Origin: Bacteroidetes bacterium 47-18
GTDB taxonomy: Bacteria; Bacteroidota; Bacteroidia; Chitinophagales; Chitinophagaceae
Length of the DNA: 64,000 nt
Reading direction: 5' to 3'
Assembly: GCA_001897155.1 (NCBI GenBank)
Contig: MKSF01000029.1
Span: 1 to 64,000 of the forward strand
A model generated the notes under the pieces. That model saw only the letters and a program-made list of their open reading frames with translations, made no database searches and was not told the origin of the DNA. Positions 15,766 through 24,385 of the stretch are shown in pieces. The stretch's first letter is position 1; each line of letters opens with the position of its first letter. The position numbers were made by a program, and so were the translations under genes.

Positions 15766-17799
15766 TTACTCCTTCACTATTTTTCTTACCGCCGCGCCTT
15801 CTTCGGTAGTTATCTTAATGAAGTAAAAGCCGCCCGGAAGGTCTTCAAGAGACAGTTGGGAGTGAATAGTTGATAGCGATTGGATTATAAGCGTTCTGCC
15901 GTCTGAAGCATTTACGGTAAGGGTTGCCTTTCCTTTAAGCCGGGGCAGCTCTATATGCACCACATCGCTTACAGGAGTGGGGTAGATCTTCATATCGCTG
16001 AACAATGCGGTCTCGCTGATCCTGATGGGCGTATGGCTATACGCTGCCGAAGTATCCGTACAGCCGTTAGCTCCTGTTACCACTACACTGTAATTGCCTG
16101 CTGTAACAGCCTCATAGGTTTGTGCGGTAGCCCCGGTTATAGGGTTGCTGCTGCCATCCAGCCATTGGTAGCTGCTGTAAGTACCTGTGCTTAGCGTATT
16201 ACCGCTTGCGGTAATAACAGGCGTTACCACGCTGTCTACATGTACCACCAGCTTTACAATGCTGTCGCAACTGATGACGTTTACCAGCGTATCGTAATAG
16301 CTACCTGCTGTAGTGATGGTATTGCCCGCCCAGGTATAGCTGCCGCCTTTACAGATAGTGACGTCCGGCTCATAGCCGAAGGCAGGGCAGGCCGCGAGCT
16401 TAAAGTACCAGTTGCGGATTACGGTGCTGTTAACACCTGTAGTTATAAGCGGATCTAAGTCGCCGTCTATAGAATTACTTAAGGCGCGAACTGATATGGA
16501 GCCGTCTGATTCTCCCTTAATGCTTTGCAGCCCGGATTCGTTCCTGCTTCCTCCAAACTGCTTATGCCAGATAAGGCTTCCGTTATCTTTGCTGAGCTTT
16601 AAAATATAAATTTCGTGAGACCAGGCATTTGAAGTACCTGTATGATAATTGGGCAAGTCGGTAGCGCCATATGCAAATGCCCCGAAAATCAAATTACCAT
16701 CCGGCATAACAGACATTTTACAGTATTGTTGCAGAGGAACAGAAGATTGGTTGGGTCTTACTGAGGTGCCAATACTTGTTCCCAGGGATTTTTCCCAGAT
16801 AATGCTACCATTTTCCGGGGCGATCTTCAATATCCATAAATTGGGTTTGCCTCCTGGAACGGGAGTGGAAATATCAATATCATTGGATTGTGAATTGCCG
16901 TATATCACAATGGCGCTGTCGCTTAGCTGCATCATGCTTCCCGTAAGGTTATCGTGGTTAGAGCCGCCATAATTCCTTTTCCATATTATATTACCCAGGC
17001 TGTTTAATTTAAGCACCCAAATGTCTGTATTTCCCCTTGCGCTATCTATATCTCCATCCTGTATGGCCGTTTCTCCGCCGACCAGGTAATTCCCGTCCAT
17101 TAGCTGGATAACGGTAGCTGCTTTGTAAGAAGACCCGAACGGATTGCTTGCCGGGATGTTCCCTCCATAGGCTTTTGTCCAAAGCAATGTGCCGGCTGTA
17201 TCTGTTTTTCCTATCCAGTAATTAGTAGCATTTCCGTAGCGTTTAATACCGCTTAAGTCGCCGTCATCAGACTGCACATTACCTGTAAATATAAATCCGC
17301 CGTTCACTTTATCTTCCGACACATCGTTAATAACCTCGTTATGTGTACCACCGAAGCATTGTATCCACTCAGTGTTGAACAGGCTGTCATATTTGATCAA
17401 TACGCCATCTGTGGTATTAAGGGTAGAGCTATACGAAATATAAGTGCCGTAATGATAGGGCAATCCGGTAAAATCGCCGTCAGCTCCGTTGATAGTACCA
17501 TAGGCAATGTAACCGCCGTCAGCCGTTTTTTTAATGCCATTTAATACAAAGGCTGCGGTATCGGCGCTTACAGGTGTTATGGTAAAGAGTGTATCATTCT
17601 CGTGATTTCCTATACATACAACAGTGCCGCTGACACCCAGTAATTTACCTCCTGGTAATTGTTGAGTAGGCGTAAAGGTATTTGTATTTGCCGGCGCATG
17701 TAATACTGCCGTGCTCCATTCCAGGGGCGGTGGTGCGGAGGTTTGTGCAACAACAGCCCGGACCATAACGCTTAACAACAGTGTAATTAATATTCTCAT
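15766..17799 (-). CDS. T9SS cargo protein with repeat region and type A sorting domain
   Basis: The 677-residue product has a signal peptide (ending AVVAQ), then a region of about 400 residues of repeated beta units with motifs such as ILKLNSLGNIIWKRNYGGS, IGKTDTAGTLLWTKAYGGN and ILKLSKDNGSLIWHKQFGGS, a propeller-like repeat. Two Ig-like segments follow. The C-terminal 75 residues (MKIYPTPVSDVVHIELP...LPGGFYFIKITTEEG) match the type A T9SS sorting domain. It is predicted to be secreted or surface-bound. Function of the repeat domain is unknown, but such proteins often mediate adhesion. Confidence 0.88.
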   Translation of the reverse strand: MRILITLLLSVMVRAVVAQTSAPPPLEWSTAVLHAPANTNTFTPTQQLPGGKLLGVSGTVVCIGNHENDTLFTITPVSADTAAFVLNGIKKTADGGYIAYGTINGADGDFTGLPYHYGTYISYSSTLNTTDGVLIKYDSLFNTEWIQCFGGTHNEVINDVSEDKVNGGFIFTGNVQSDDGDLSGIKRYGNATNYWIGKTDTAGTLLWTKAYGGNIPASNPFGSSYKAATVIQLMDGNYLVGGETAIQDGDIDSARGNTDIWVLKLNSLGNIIWKRNYGGSNHDNLTGSMMQLSDSAIVIYGNSQSNDIDISTPVPGGKPNLWILKIAPENGSIIWEKSLGTSIGTSVRPNQSSVPLQQYCKMSVMPDGNLIFGAFAYGATDLPNYHTGTSNAWSHEIYILKLSKDNGSLIWHKQFGGSRNESGLQSIKGESDGSISVRALSNSIDGDLDPLITTGVNSTVIRNWYFKLAACPAFGYEPDVTICKGGSYTWAGNTITTAGSYYDTLVNVISCDSIVKLVVHVDSVVTPVITASGNTLSTGTYSSYQWLDGSSNPITGATAQTYEAVTAGNYSVVVTGANGCTDTSAAYSHTPIRISETALFSDMKIYPTPVSDVVHIELPRLKGKATLTVNASDGRTLIIQSLSTIHSQLSLEDLPGGFYFIKITTEEGAAVRKIVKE

Positions 17800-17828
17800 T
17801 ATTTATTATTTTATCTAATCCATTTTAA

Positions 17829-17865
17829 AAAATGGAGGAAAGTGTCTTATACACTTCCCTCCATA
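17829..17865 (-). terminator. rho-independent terminator
   Basis: On the minus strand, ATGGAGGGAAGTGT pairs with ACACTTTCCTCCAT (one G-T pair) around a 5-nt loop and is followed by TTTTTT. It lies just past the stop of the gene at 17876 and terminates leftward transcription before the T9SS cargo gene. Confidence 0.85.
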
Positions 17866-17875
17866 GGATTAACCA

Positions 17876-18523
17876 TTATTGATTATGTTTTCTTTTAGCG
17901 TTTTCAAGAACCGCTTTCAGTTCGGCGCTATGTTCCAGGAGATGCCCCGGGATATTGCAGTCGCTGATACATTTATGCTCAAAATCCACTTCTGAGGTCC
18001 ATTCCGTACCTCCACTGTGCGGTATGGATTGCAGGTCCGTTACTTTTACAATGTAGATGGTAAGCTTACCGTCACATACTTTGTAGAATACCAGGATCCT
18101 GAATATCTCCAGTAAATACCCAGGAGGTGTGTATTTATAATATCCTACCTCAGGCGGTATGGCTGTGGGTCTGTCATTGCCTATGCTATTGGAAGGCACA
18201 GCTATAATATTTGCGGGTACATTAGTACAATCAAGCGTACTGATGTCAGTAGAATAAGGGATATTGACTTCATTCAGATACCCCAGATTCCAGCCTGAGC
18301 CCGTATCTGCGGAAAGATAAGTGTTGAACTGATTGCTGAAGGATAAAACAGTTCCGATATTTTTGGTGACCACTCCCCAGGAACCCGGTAATCCGACATC
18401 TGCGGTCGGAACCTTGTCTCCTGTCCATATACCTGTTTCCGGTCCTACAATAGCATCCGTGTGCTTTGAATTGTCTGCACATCCGCAGTCTCCTGTTATT
18501 TTTTGCTCTTTTTTAGTACTCAT
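17876..18523 (-). CDS. protein of unknown function
   Basis: The 215-residue product has no signal peptide; it begins with a polar, basic segment and a Cys cluster (DCGCADN, near residue 12). The middle is rich in Gly, Asn and Pro, and two further Cys occur near the C-terminus (CISDCN). No family recognised. It has its own terminator and lies upstream of two T9SS cargo genes in the same direction. The start at 18523 is an ATG at the edge of about 950 bp of non-coding DNA. Confidence 0.6.
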   Translation of the reverse strand: MSTKKEQKITGDCGCADNSKHTDAIVGPETGIWTGDKVPTADVGLPGSWGVVTKNIGTVLSFSNQFNTYLSADTGSGWNLGYLNEVNIPYSTDISTLDCTNVPANIIAVPSNSIGNDRPTAIPPEVGYYKYTPPGYLLEIFRILVFYKVCDGKLTIYIVKVTDLQSIPHSGGTEWTSEVDFEHKCISDCNIPGHLLEHSAELKAVLENAKRKHNQ

Positions 18524-19234
18524 TTTGTTTGAGATTTGTAAACCGCTACCATTTTGGATATTGAGTCTGGTATAGGCTTGTTGAAAAAAATATTTGTATG
18601 CAGACTATGCATGGTGTAATCGTGTGTCCGAATTGTGCGAAATACTTCGGTAGAGCATTCTTTATCTTGCTGCACACTATGCAGCTTATAAAGCACCGGG
18701 GAGCGGAAAAAAAATGAAACTGATAGAAAAGAATATTCTATTTTTGTTTTCAGAAGAAAAATGCTGTCGAGGCTATTTATTTTTCTTCTCCCAGGTGGTG
18801 CGGTCTGACCACCGCATCGCCTTCAATAGGATGCCGGGTAGGGTACCACCGCCAATCGTGGCGCTGTTCCTGCCCGGCATTTCGTTTTTGATGAAACTTA
18901 TACCCTGTCATTTGTATCAGTTTTCAATGGTTAAGGTTATTTTAAAGGCAAAGGTAGCTGCCATATAATTTCCCCGTGTCATTCTAAGGTCATAGTTCTG
19001 TCAAATATTTATGACAAAATATTTAAATATGTAGTATGTAATTTTCCCTGAAATCATGTAGAGTCAGCAGCAAAGGCTTTGCGGGGGGGATGGACTGGAT
19101 TAAAAAAGCCTGATAAGGCACATTCGCATTTTTTGTATGTCAGCGAACGCCACGAAATAAAAATTTTCTTTTTCTGTGTGTGGGCAAAAAAAAATTAAAT
19201 GCAGAGGCTGTGCGTAGGCTTTGTGCAGCAGCTA
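18524..19234. other. AT-rich intergenic region, left edge of accessory island
   Basis: No gene is supported here. A plus-strand 84-codon frame (18714-18968) lacks any recognisable feature. Composition becomes more AT-rich towards 19.1 kb, and the structured repeats flanking the restriction-modification cassette start near 19.2 kb. Confidence 0.5.
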
Positions 19235-19262
19235 TTTACACATAATGTCTAATTATAGCTGC
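19228..19262 (-). repeat. dif-like site within an inverted repeat
   Basis: GCAGCTAT (19228-19235) and ATAGCTGC (19255-19262) form a perfect 8-bp inverted repeat. Read on the minus strand, the enclosed sequence has a CTATAA half, a 7-bp centre and a TTATGTGTA half, like the other island sites. Confidence 0.5.
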
Positions 19263-19299
19263 AAATGTTGATTCCATTAAAAATAAACACCAGAAGTAT

Positions 19300-19330
19300 T
19301 TGAACTATAATGTTTTGCATTATGTTAAAT
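19300..19330 (+). repeat. dif-like site (wide centre)
   Basis: A left arm TTGAACTATAA (19300-19310), a 9-bp centre and a right arm TTATGTTAAAT (19320-19330). The right arm equals the XerD-binding arm of Escherichia coli dif. The centre is longer than the usual 6 bp, so function as a recombination site is uncertain. Confidence 0.45.
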
Positions 19331-19339
19331 AGCTTAGCT

Positions 19340-19389
19340 AAAAATTTATTTCTTTTTTGAAGGGTAGGGGATTTTTTAATTCAATTTTT
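19340..19389 (+). repeat. A/T-rich repeat, inverted copy at 24241-24288
   Basis: Begins AAAAATTTATTTCTTTTT and ends ATTTTTTAATTCAATTTTT. The reverse complement of 24241-24288 has the same two ends with a short unlike centre, so the two copies flank the restriction-modification cassette in inverted orientation. Confidence 0.7.
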
Positions 19390-19404
19390 CATCGGGTGGC
19401 GAAA

Positions 19405-19468
19405 AGCACACTCTTTTGCAAGCTTTGGTTTGTGGGTTGGCTTTGTGCGGCTTGCAAATGTGTGTGCT
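19405..19468. repeat. structured hairpin element, left copy
   Basis: Outer stem AGCACAC/GTGTGCT, internal loop TCT/TGT, inner stem TTTGCAAGC/GCTTGCAAA, and a G/T-rich loop of 26 nt. The right copy at 24167-24231 keeps the inner stem and internal loop but has a different outer stem that still pairs. Confidence 0.8.
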
Positions 19469-19478
19469 CGTGGGTGGG

Positions 19479-20537
19479 TTAGTATAAACTTTCATATTCT
19501 TTATCATCTTTCATTTTTTCAATTAGAAAGTCAACCCATTGTTGCGTATAGCCATAATGCCCAGTTAGTCTATCATAAATGCAATACTTGTCATTTGTAT
19601 TGTGAGGATTATTATCTTTAGAATTTGGTCTAACTTGGTATCTTTTCCAACATCGTGTATGAGTGTCTGAATTAAATTTGTTTTTCTTAACTCCATTTTT
19701 TGTGATTTTTGGATTTCCAAGTGCCTTTTGAACTTTTTCAACGACTTTTGCAGGAAGTATAAGGTTGTGATTACTTACTGCTTTTTCAACAACTTTTTCT
19801 TTTATTAGTGCGGCAAATCTTTTTGTGTTCTTTTTTTCTTCATCACTTAATTGGTCATATCTGACGAATTGAACAGGTAAAGCATCTTTTGATTGGTGAT
19901 TTGACACTTGAAGTAAAAATGCTTTAAAAGCATATTGTCCGCTTTCAATAATATCCGTTGTTAATGAAGACCTGTATTGTTCAAGGAATTTCACAACTGC
20001 TTTCAAGTCTTTATTTGATTTTGCAGCTGCTACGAGGTTTTTTGAAGATGGAAAAAGTTGAAGTGAAAAAGACAAACTTTCCCGAATACAATAATCTGTC
20101 CCAAATTCTTTTTCTAAAATCTTGTCGTAATTAATAACCATTGCCTGACATTCCGCAAATAAATCAGGGTCAATTTCAGGAAGCGATTTGTGTTCTATTA
20201 TGTTTCTAAGAGGTATGAATAGTTCTAAGTTCTTTTTTATGGGATTTTCGCTATCAGATTTGTAATATTCTTTTAAGCAAGTGCTTAGTTCCCAATAACA
20301 ATAGTCGTTGTCTTTAACCTCAAAACGGTTACTATTCTTTTTTCTGTAAAAGGGTTTGATTTTTCTTTTGAAAAATACTGCGTGAAAAAGAGCCGTCCAA
20401 GCTATAACCATTAGTATGATAAAACCACCAGAACGAAATTTTATTGCAGGTTTATTGTATGTTTCAATTGCCAATAACGCAGCATCTTTGGATTTTTCCA
20501 AAGAACGTTTTGTAGCTGCTGGCAATCCTTTTGGCAT
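19479..20537 (-). CDS. DUF3644 domain protein
   Basis: The N-terminal part (ATKRSLEKSKDAALLAIETYNKP, FIILMVIAWTALFHAVFFK, then KPFYRKKN) matches the DUF3644 family, found mostly in restriction and defence islands and in Bacteroidota and Proteobacteria. The C-terminal third (CWKRYQVRP, YCIYDRLTGHYGYTQQWVDFLI) is also typical for this group. Its role is not known. It is the last gene of the restriction-modification operon, 3 bp after the nuclease gene, and its codon use is AT-rich like the rest of the operon. Confidence 0.8.
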   Translation of the reverse strand: MPKGLPAATKRSLEKSKDAALLAIETYNKPAIKFRSGGFIILMVIAWTALFHAVFFKRKIKPFYRKKNSNRFEVKDNDYCYWELSTCLKEYYKSDSENPIKKNLELFIPLRNIIEHKSLPEIDPDLFAECQAMVINYDKILEKEFGTDYCIRESLSFSLQLFPSSKNLVAAAKSNKDLKAVVKFLEQYRSSLTTDIIESGQYAFKAFLLQVSNHQSKDALPVQFVRYDQLSDEEKKNTKRFAALIKEKVVEKAVSNHNLILPAKVVEKVQKALGNPKITKNGVKKNKFNSDTHTRCWKRYQVRPNSKDNNPHNTNDKYCIYDRLTGHYGYTQQWVDFLIEKMKDDKEYESLY

Positions 20538-20539
20538 AA

Positions 20540-21121
20540 TTATTCAGATTTTAAAATTTCCGCTAATTCTTCAAATGATGAAATTCCGTTGATGTCTGTT
20601 GTGTCAATCCAATCAATTCCGCCTGCTGGCAAATAGTTTATGATGCCCGTTTTGAAATTATACTGTTCGTTAATTTTCTTCATATCAATGAACCAATCCA
20701 TTGGCAACTTTTTTAGTCTAACAATTTCTTGAAAGTCATTTGATAGTTTGTTTGCCGACACTCCTTTTTGAATGAGGAGCAATAAACCTAAATCTATGGT
20801 TTTAGCTACTTGTAAATATCCAACTAACTGAGAATAATCTTTTAAACTCAATTGGCTTAGATACTTCGCTTCAATCAATATCAATCGAACTTTTTTGTCG
20901 GGATTGATGATTGAAAACACTATATCGACTTTCAATTTTGGAATGTACGTTCCGTCTTCTTTTATGGTAATGCCCGATTGCTTTTCTAAATCCGAAACAA
21001 TAAAATCTAAAGTCTTGTTACAAGAGTAAAAAACGGTGTAATCTTCCCCAAGATACGTGTTTAGGTATTGGCTGAATTTCTTTGAAAATTCTTCGTAATA
21101 GCTTATTTCGTTCTGTACCAC
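20540..21121 (-). CDS. PD-(D/E)xK nuclease, probable restriction endonuclease
   Basis: The 193-residue protein has the catalytic core of PD-(D/E)xK nucleases: Asp66 in KVDIVFS and EAK (Glu84-Ala-Lys86) in RLILIEAKYLSQ, with a following helix DYSQLVGYLQ. Because it shares an operon with a C5 methyltransferase, it is the best candidate for the cognate restriction enzyme. The start is a GTG whose first base is the last base of the upstream TAG stop, so translation is coupled. Recognition sequence cannot be read from the sequence. Confidence 0.82.
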   Translation of the reverse strand: MVQNEISYYEEFSKKFSQYLNTYLGEDYTVFYSCNKTLDFIVSDLEKQSGITIKEDGTYIPKLKVDIVFSIINPDKKVRLILIEAKYLSQLSLKDYSQLVGYLQVAKTIDLGLLLLIQKGVSANKLSNDFQEIVRLKKLPMDWFIDMKKINEQYNFKTGIINYLPAGGIDWIDTTDINGISSFEELAEILKSE

Positions 21122-22443
21122 TATTTCAATTTTACTGTTAAATTATCTACTTTAATTCTTGTTTTTATAAGTTGTTGGTTTAAGCTATTGCTTACGGACG
21201 AACAAATAAATGCTCTGTCGTTCGTTGCATTTATAACCAACAAAGGACTGTCAAAAGTTGCTCCAATAGTTTTTAAGGTCAAGATTTCCGATGTGTGTTT
21301 TTGGATAATGTCTTCCATTGAACCCGTATGTCTTTTTCCATTTAAAGTTTCAGCAAAAAGATAGGCAATGCCTTGGTCAATCCCTGTAAAACTCTCAAAA
21401 TCTTCGTGTTCAATAAGTCTTGATACTTTGGCTTTGTGTGTTGATATTTCCAATTCAGAGAAATATTCTGTTTGGATTTCTTTCAGTTTTTCCAACAGTT
21501 CTGTTTTCGTTCCTTTTGATAATCTTGGGAAGAAGTTGATGTACTTGTTTTTGTCTTTTACCAATTTTTCGATTTCTTCAACAGGTGCGTGAGGACAACC
21601 CAAAACTGCACAAAAATGATGATAATGGAAAAATAATTTGTTCCTTACTTCAATCGGCAGTTCATTAGAATTTTGGTCTGTATGAACAGAAACAGGACTT
21701 GGTGTTCTTAGCTTTCGTAAAATACAAGGTATTTGTTCTTCTTTCTTTTGGTGCTTTTCAATTTTCGTTACGTCAATAGATTTGGCTTGTAATGCAAATG
21801 AATATTGCGTAAGAAATGAACGAACTAAGAACCGAATTTTAAATCCCTTTTTCCAACCTTTGTAATCGGGGTCAGATGCTGAATGTTGGTTTGGGTGGTT
21901 ATATAAAATTTGGTCTGTCGTTGACCCTAAATTTGTAAGCCAAGCACAAAGTTGAACAACAAAATTGAAATTCCGTGTGCTACCTGGAATTTCAACAGAA
22001 ACAACAGGTGCGTCATCGGTAAATCTTCTATGTGATAATGTCAGGCTTGCTCTTGTGTCAAAAACTCCCGACAAAAAACTTGCTGTGTTTACTCCTGTTA
22101 ATTTTTCTTTCGCAATAGTCAAATCGGCGGTTGATAATAAGAAACCACCTATCGGCAATCCCAAAAATTCCAAATCTTTTTTCAGGCTTGAAATATCAGA
22201 ATTGTCAATCGGCATTATCAGCCATTTTCCGTTTCCTATTTCATAAGTTACGTTGAAATTGTATGACGAATTGAAATATTGGCAAATCTTCGTAAGAATA
22301 TCTGTTGCAATGATATTCATACGTTTGGGTTCCATTCCCCACTTTTTAAACGGAAGGTCAATTACAAATGTGTTTTCGTCTATTTTTCCACTTCCAACCA
22401 ATAAACCAAGTATGTACGCTTTAATGTGGTTAATCTTCTCCAT
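21121..22443 (-). CDS. LAGLIDADG-like protein of the restriction-modification operon
   Basis: Two segments resemble LAGLIDADG motifs spaced by about 110 residues: AYILGLLVGSGKI (residues 9-21) and ASFLSGVFDTRASL (about 121-134). The acidic residue at position 8 of each motif is Ser or Arg here, so metal-dependent homing cleavage looks lost. The C-terminal half has HYHHFCAVLGCPHAPVEE and no domain I can name. It overlaps the end of the methyltransferase gene by 14 bp. It could be a DNA-binding specificity or accessory subunit of the restriction complex. Naming rests on motif shape only. Confidence 0.5.
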   Translation of the reverse strand: MEKINHIKAYILGLLVGSGKIDENTFVIDLPFKKWGMEPKRMNIIATDILTKICQYFNSSYNFNVTYEIGNGKWLIMPIDNSDISSLKKDLEFLGLPIGGFLLSTADLTIAKEKLTGVNTASFLSGVFDTRASLTLSHRRFTDDAPVVSVEIPGSTRNFNFVVQLCAWLTNLGSTTDQILYNHPNQHSASDPDYKGWKKGFKIRFLVRSFLTQYSFALQAKSIDVTKIEKHQKKEEQIPCILRKLRTPSPVSVHTDQNSNELPIEVRNKLFFHYHHFCAVLGCPHAPVEEIEKLVKDKNKYINFFPRLSKGTKTELLEKLKEIQTEYFSELEISTHKAKVSRLIEHEDFESFTGIDQGIAYLFAETLNGKRHTGSMEDIIQKHTSEILTLKTIGATFDSPLLVINATNDRAFICSSVSNSLNQQLIKTRIKVDNLTVKLK

Positions 22444-23722
22444 TTTCTAAATGCTTTTCTAAGGCTTTGGCAATAACCCAAGCAAAAACAGGCGGAACAG
22501 CGTTACCAATTACTTTGTAAGCATTCGCAATGGTTTTGTATGGAAATTCAAAATTATCTGGAAATGATTGTATTCTTGCAATCTCTCTGATTGTAAATCT
22601 TCTATTTTCAAAAGGGTGGGTAATACCGCAATTTTCGGGTTGAGCCGATGCCGTAATCGTTCCGTTGATTTCGCCTAATGCAAATCTTCGATAAAAATTA
22701 GGTGCGTGATATTTCTTTGGATTATCCCAAATCTTGCGAAAACGCTCTGACATATCTTCGGGGTTCATATTTTTCCAAGATTTTCCCTTTGAAACTGTCT
22801 TGCTAATTTTAGTTAGCGGAACTTTCTTTTTGAATTTGGCTAATGCTTCTTTGCCGTCATCGCAAGGTCCGATTTTATCAACCATATATTGTCCACCTGG
22901 GGAATACTTCCAAAAATCATTTGCTTGTGGAGCATTTTTGGGAATATCACACAATGCAGAACCAAGATATAAATCGTAAGGATTATCTACTTCGTTAGGT
23001 AAATTGTATTCAGCTACAATTTGTTCTAACAAATTGAAATCAAAATACCCCAAGTCTTTTCTTAATCCAATTATGATTAATCGCTGACGGTTGGAAGGAA
23101 CTCCGTAATTACTGGTTTTTAAAAGTTTGTAACAAGTTTTAAACCCTAATTTTTCTGTTCGTTTTACGATTTCATCGGGAATGCTTGTGCCATCTTCCAT
23201 TTTAGATGACATAATTCCTTTTACATTTTCAAAAACAAAACCGATAGGTTTGTTTTTTCTTTTCAGTCCTACTTTGAGTAATTTTTCGCACTCTTCAAAA
23301 AGATTTCCCCTTTCATCATTGATACCTTTTCTCAATCCTGCATTTGAAAACGGCTGACAAGGAAAACCTGCAAGTAAAAAATCAAAATCGGGAATGTTTT
23401 CAAAATCAACGTCCTTTATATCTTCACGGTGTAATTCGTGATTATTGAAAAAAGAAGTGTTGGCATTATAAACATATTCGGCTGCTGGGTCAATATCGTT
23501 TGAGTATTCAATTTTGAATTTAGTTTTATCAAAATGTCTGTCCCGAAAATTAAAATTTCCCGAAAAACCCAAATCCAAACCACCGCAACCACTAAAAAGT
23601 GATACGATTTTTAAAGTCTGATTTTTCTTTGCAGAAGTTTTAAGTTTATTGGTTCTAAAGTCAATAAACATTTGCGGTTCTTCTACAACTGAAATTGTTT
23701 CAAAGTCTGTTTGGTTGTACAT
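22430..23722 (-). CDS. DNA (cytosine-5-)-methyltransferase
   Basis: All conserved blocks are visible in order: motif I SLFSGCGGLDLGFSG (residues 41-55), motif IV GFPCQPFSNAG with catalytic Cys122, motif VI FENVKG (Glu165-Asn-Val), motif VIII SNRQRLIIIGLR, motif IX RRFTIREIARIQSFPDNF and motif X YKVIGNAVPP. It therefore methylates C5 of cytosine, protecting host DNA from the partner nuclease. The variable region between VIII and IX (about residues 225-360) sets target specificity. It follows the XRE controller by 5 bp and is AT-rich. Confidence 0.96.
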   Translation of the reverse strand: MYNQTDFETISVVEEPQMFIDFRTNKLKTSAKKNQTLKIVSLFSGCGGLDLGFSGNFNFRDRHFDKTKFKIEYSNDIDPAAEYVYNANTSFFNNHELHREDIKDVDFENIPDFDFLLAGFPCQPFSNAGLRKGINDERGNLFEECEKLLKVGLKRKNKPIGFVFENVKGIMSSKMEDGTSIPDEIVKRTEKLGFKTCYKLLKTSNYGVPSNRQRLIIIGLRKDLGYFDFNLLEQIVAEYNLPNEVDNPYDLYLGSALCDIPKNAPQANDFWKYSPGGQYMVDKIGPCDDGKEALAKFKKKVPLTKISKTVSKGKSWKNMNPEDMSERFRKIWDNPKKYHAPNFYRRFALGEINGTITASAQPENCGITHPFENRRFTIREIARIQSFPDNFEFPYKTIANAYKVIGNAVPPVFAWVIAKALEKHLENGED

Positions 23723-23727
23723 AATGT

Positions 23728-24054
23728 TTAAAGCTTTAATGTTGTTTGTTTTGTGTTTTTCTGTCTGATGTACTTTACTTTTTCCTCTGCAAGTGTAAGT
23801 ACATTGTCATTGCATTTGTATTGATATAGCGTATTTGCAATTTTTTCGCTTATCAATTCAGATTTCAAAGTCTCTAAGTCAAGATTAAATGCTTTGGCAA
23901 GATTAGGTAAACAATCTTCGTCAAATGCTTTTTTTCCTGTTTCAATTTTACTTAATGCTCCCGAGTCGATACCGAGTTTCGCTCCTAATTGAGTAAGAGT
24001 TAAACCGTTTTCGGTTCTTAGCTTTCTAACGTATTCTCCAAAGTTTGCTTCCAT
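23728..24054 (-). CDS. XRE-family controller protein of the restriction-modification operon
   Basis: The ATG at 24054 gives a 108-residue protein starting MEANFGEYVRKLR, with a helix-turn-helix of the Cro/C1 type (LTLTQLGAKLGIDSGALSKIETGKK) and a short C-terminal extension. The longer upstream frame is inside the structured repeat and is unlikely to be translated. It precedes the methyltransferase by 5 bp, the position of C proteins that delay nuclease expression after entry into a new host. A perfect Bacteroidota promoter lies just upstream (24086-24118). Confidence 0.88.
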   Translation of the reverse strand: MEANFGEYVRKLRTENGLTLTQLGAKLGIDSGALSKIETGKKAFDEDCLPNLAKAFNLDLETLKSELISEKIANTLYQYKCNDNVLTLAEEKVKYIRQKNTKQTTLKL

Positions 24055-24085
24055 TGTCTTGAAATTTTTATCTTGACGATTTCGA

Positions 24086-24118
24086 CAAAAATATAAAACA
24101 TTATTCGATTGTGCCAAA
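24086..24118 (-). promoter_or_regulatory. promoter of the restriction-modification operon
   Basis: On the minus strand, TTTG (24118-24115) and TATTTTTG (24093-24086, a perfect TAnnTTTG) are separated by 21 bp. Transcription would start near 24080, about 25 nt before the controller start codon. Confidence 0.65.
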
Positions 24119-24166
24119 TATTTTAGTAAAAATCTGTCGGGTGGTGGGTGGGAAGCGTTGGCAAAA

Positions 24167-24231
24167 TTGCAGCTCTTTTGCAAGCTTTGGTTTGTGCGTG
24201 GGCTTTTGTGCGGCTTGCAAATGTGCTGCAA
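24167..24231. repeat. structured hairpin element, right copy
   Basis: Outer stem TTGCAGC/GCTGCAA, internal loop TCT/TGT, inner stem TTTGCAAGC/GCTTGCAAA, and a G/T-rich loop almost the same as in the left copy. The outer stem differs from the left copy (AGCACAC/GTGTGCT) yet still pairs on all seven positions, so base pairing is conserved. Confidence 0.8.
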
Positions 24232-24240
24232 GTGCGGGGG

Positions 24241-24288
24241 AAAAAATTGAATTAAAAAATGTGCGGTGGGAAAAAGAAATAAATTTTT
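24241..24288 (-). repeat. A/T-rich repeat, inverted copy of 19340-19389
   Basis: Its reverse complement begins AAAAATTTATTTCTTTTT and ends TTTTTTAATTCAATTTTT, as in the left copy, with a different short centre. Confidence 0.7.
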
Positions 24289-24356
24289 GCAGAGCCTGTG
24301 CGTTGGCTTTGTGCAGCGCGGAGACATAATAGCGTTGGAAATTGTGCGGTTGCATT

Positions 24357-24385
24357 TTGTCCTATAATTTCGCGTTATGTTACAA
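24357..24385 (+). repeat. dif-like site
   Basis: TTGTCCTATAA (24357-24367), 7-bp centre, TTATGTTACAA (24375-24385). The left arm is identical to the arms at 28011-28021, 28100-28110 and 28158-28168. It marks the right edge of the restriction-modification cassette. Confidence 0.6.

Noticed and set aside
18714-18968. An 84-codon plus-strand frame
   Set aside because: No recognisable feature and no plausible promoter or ribosome site in AT-rich intergenic DNA.
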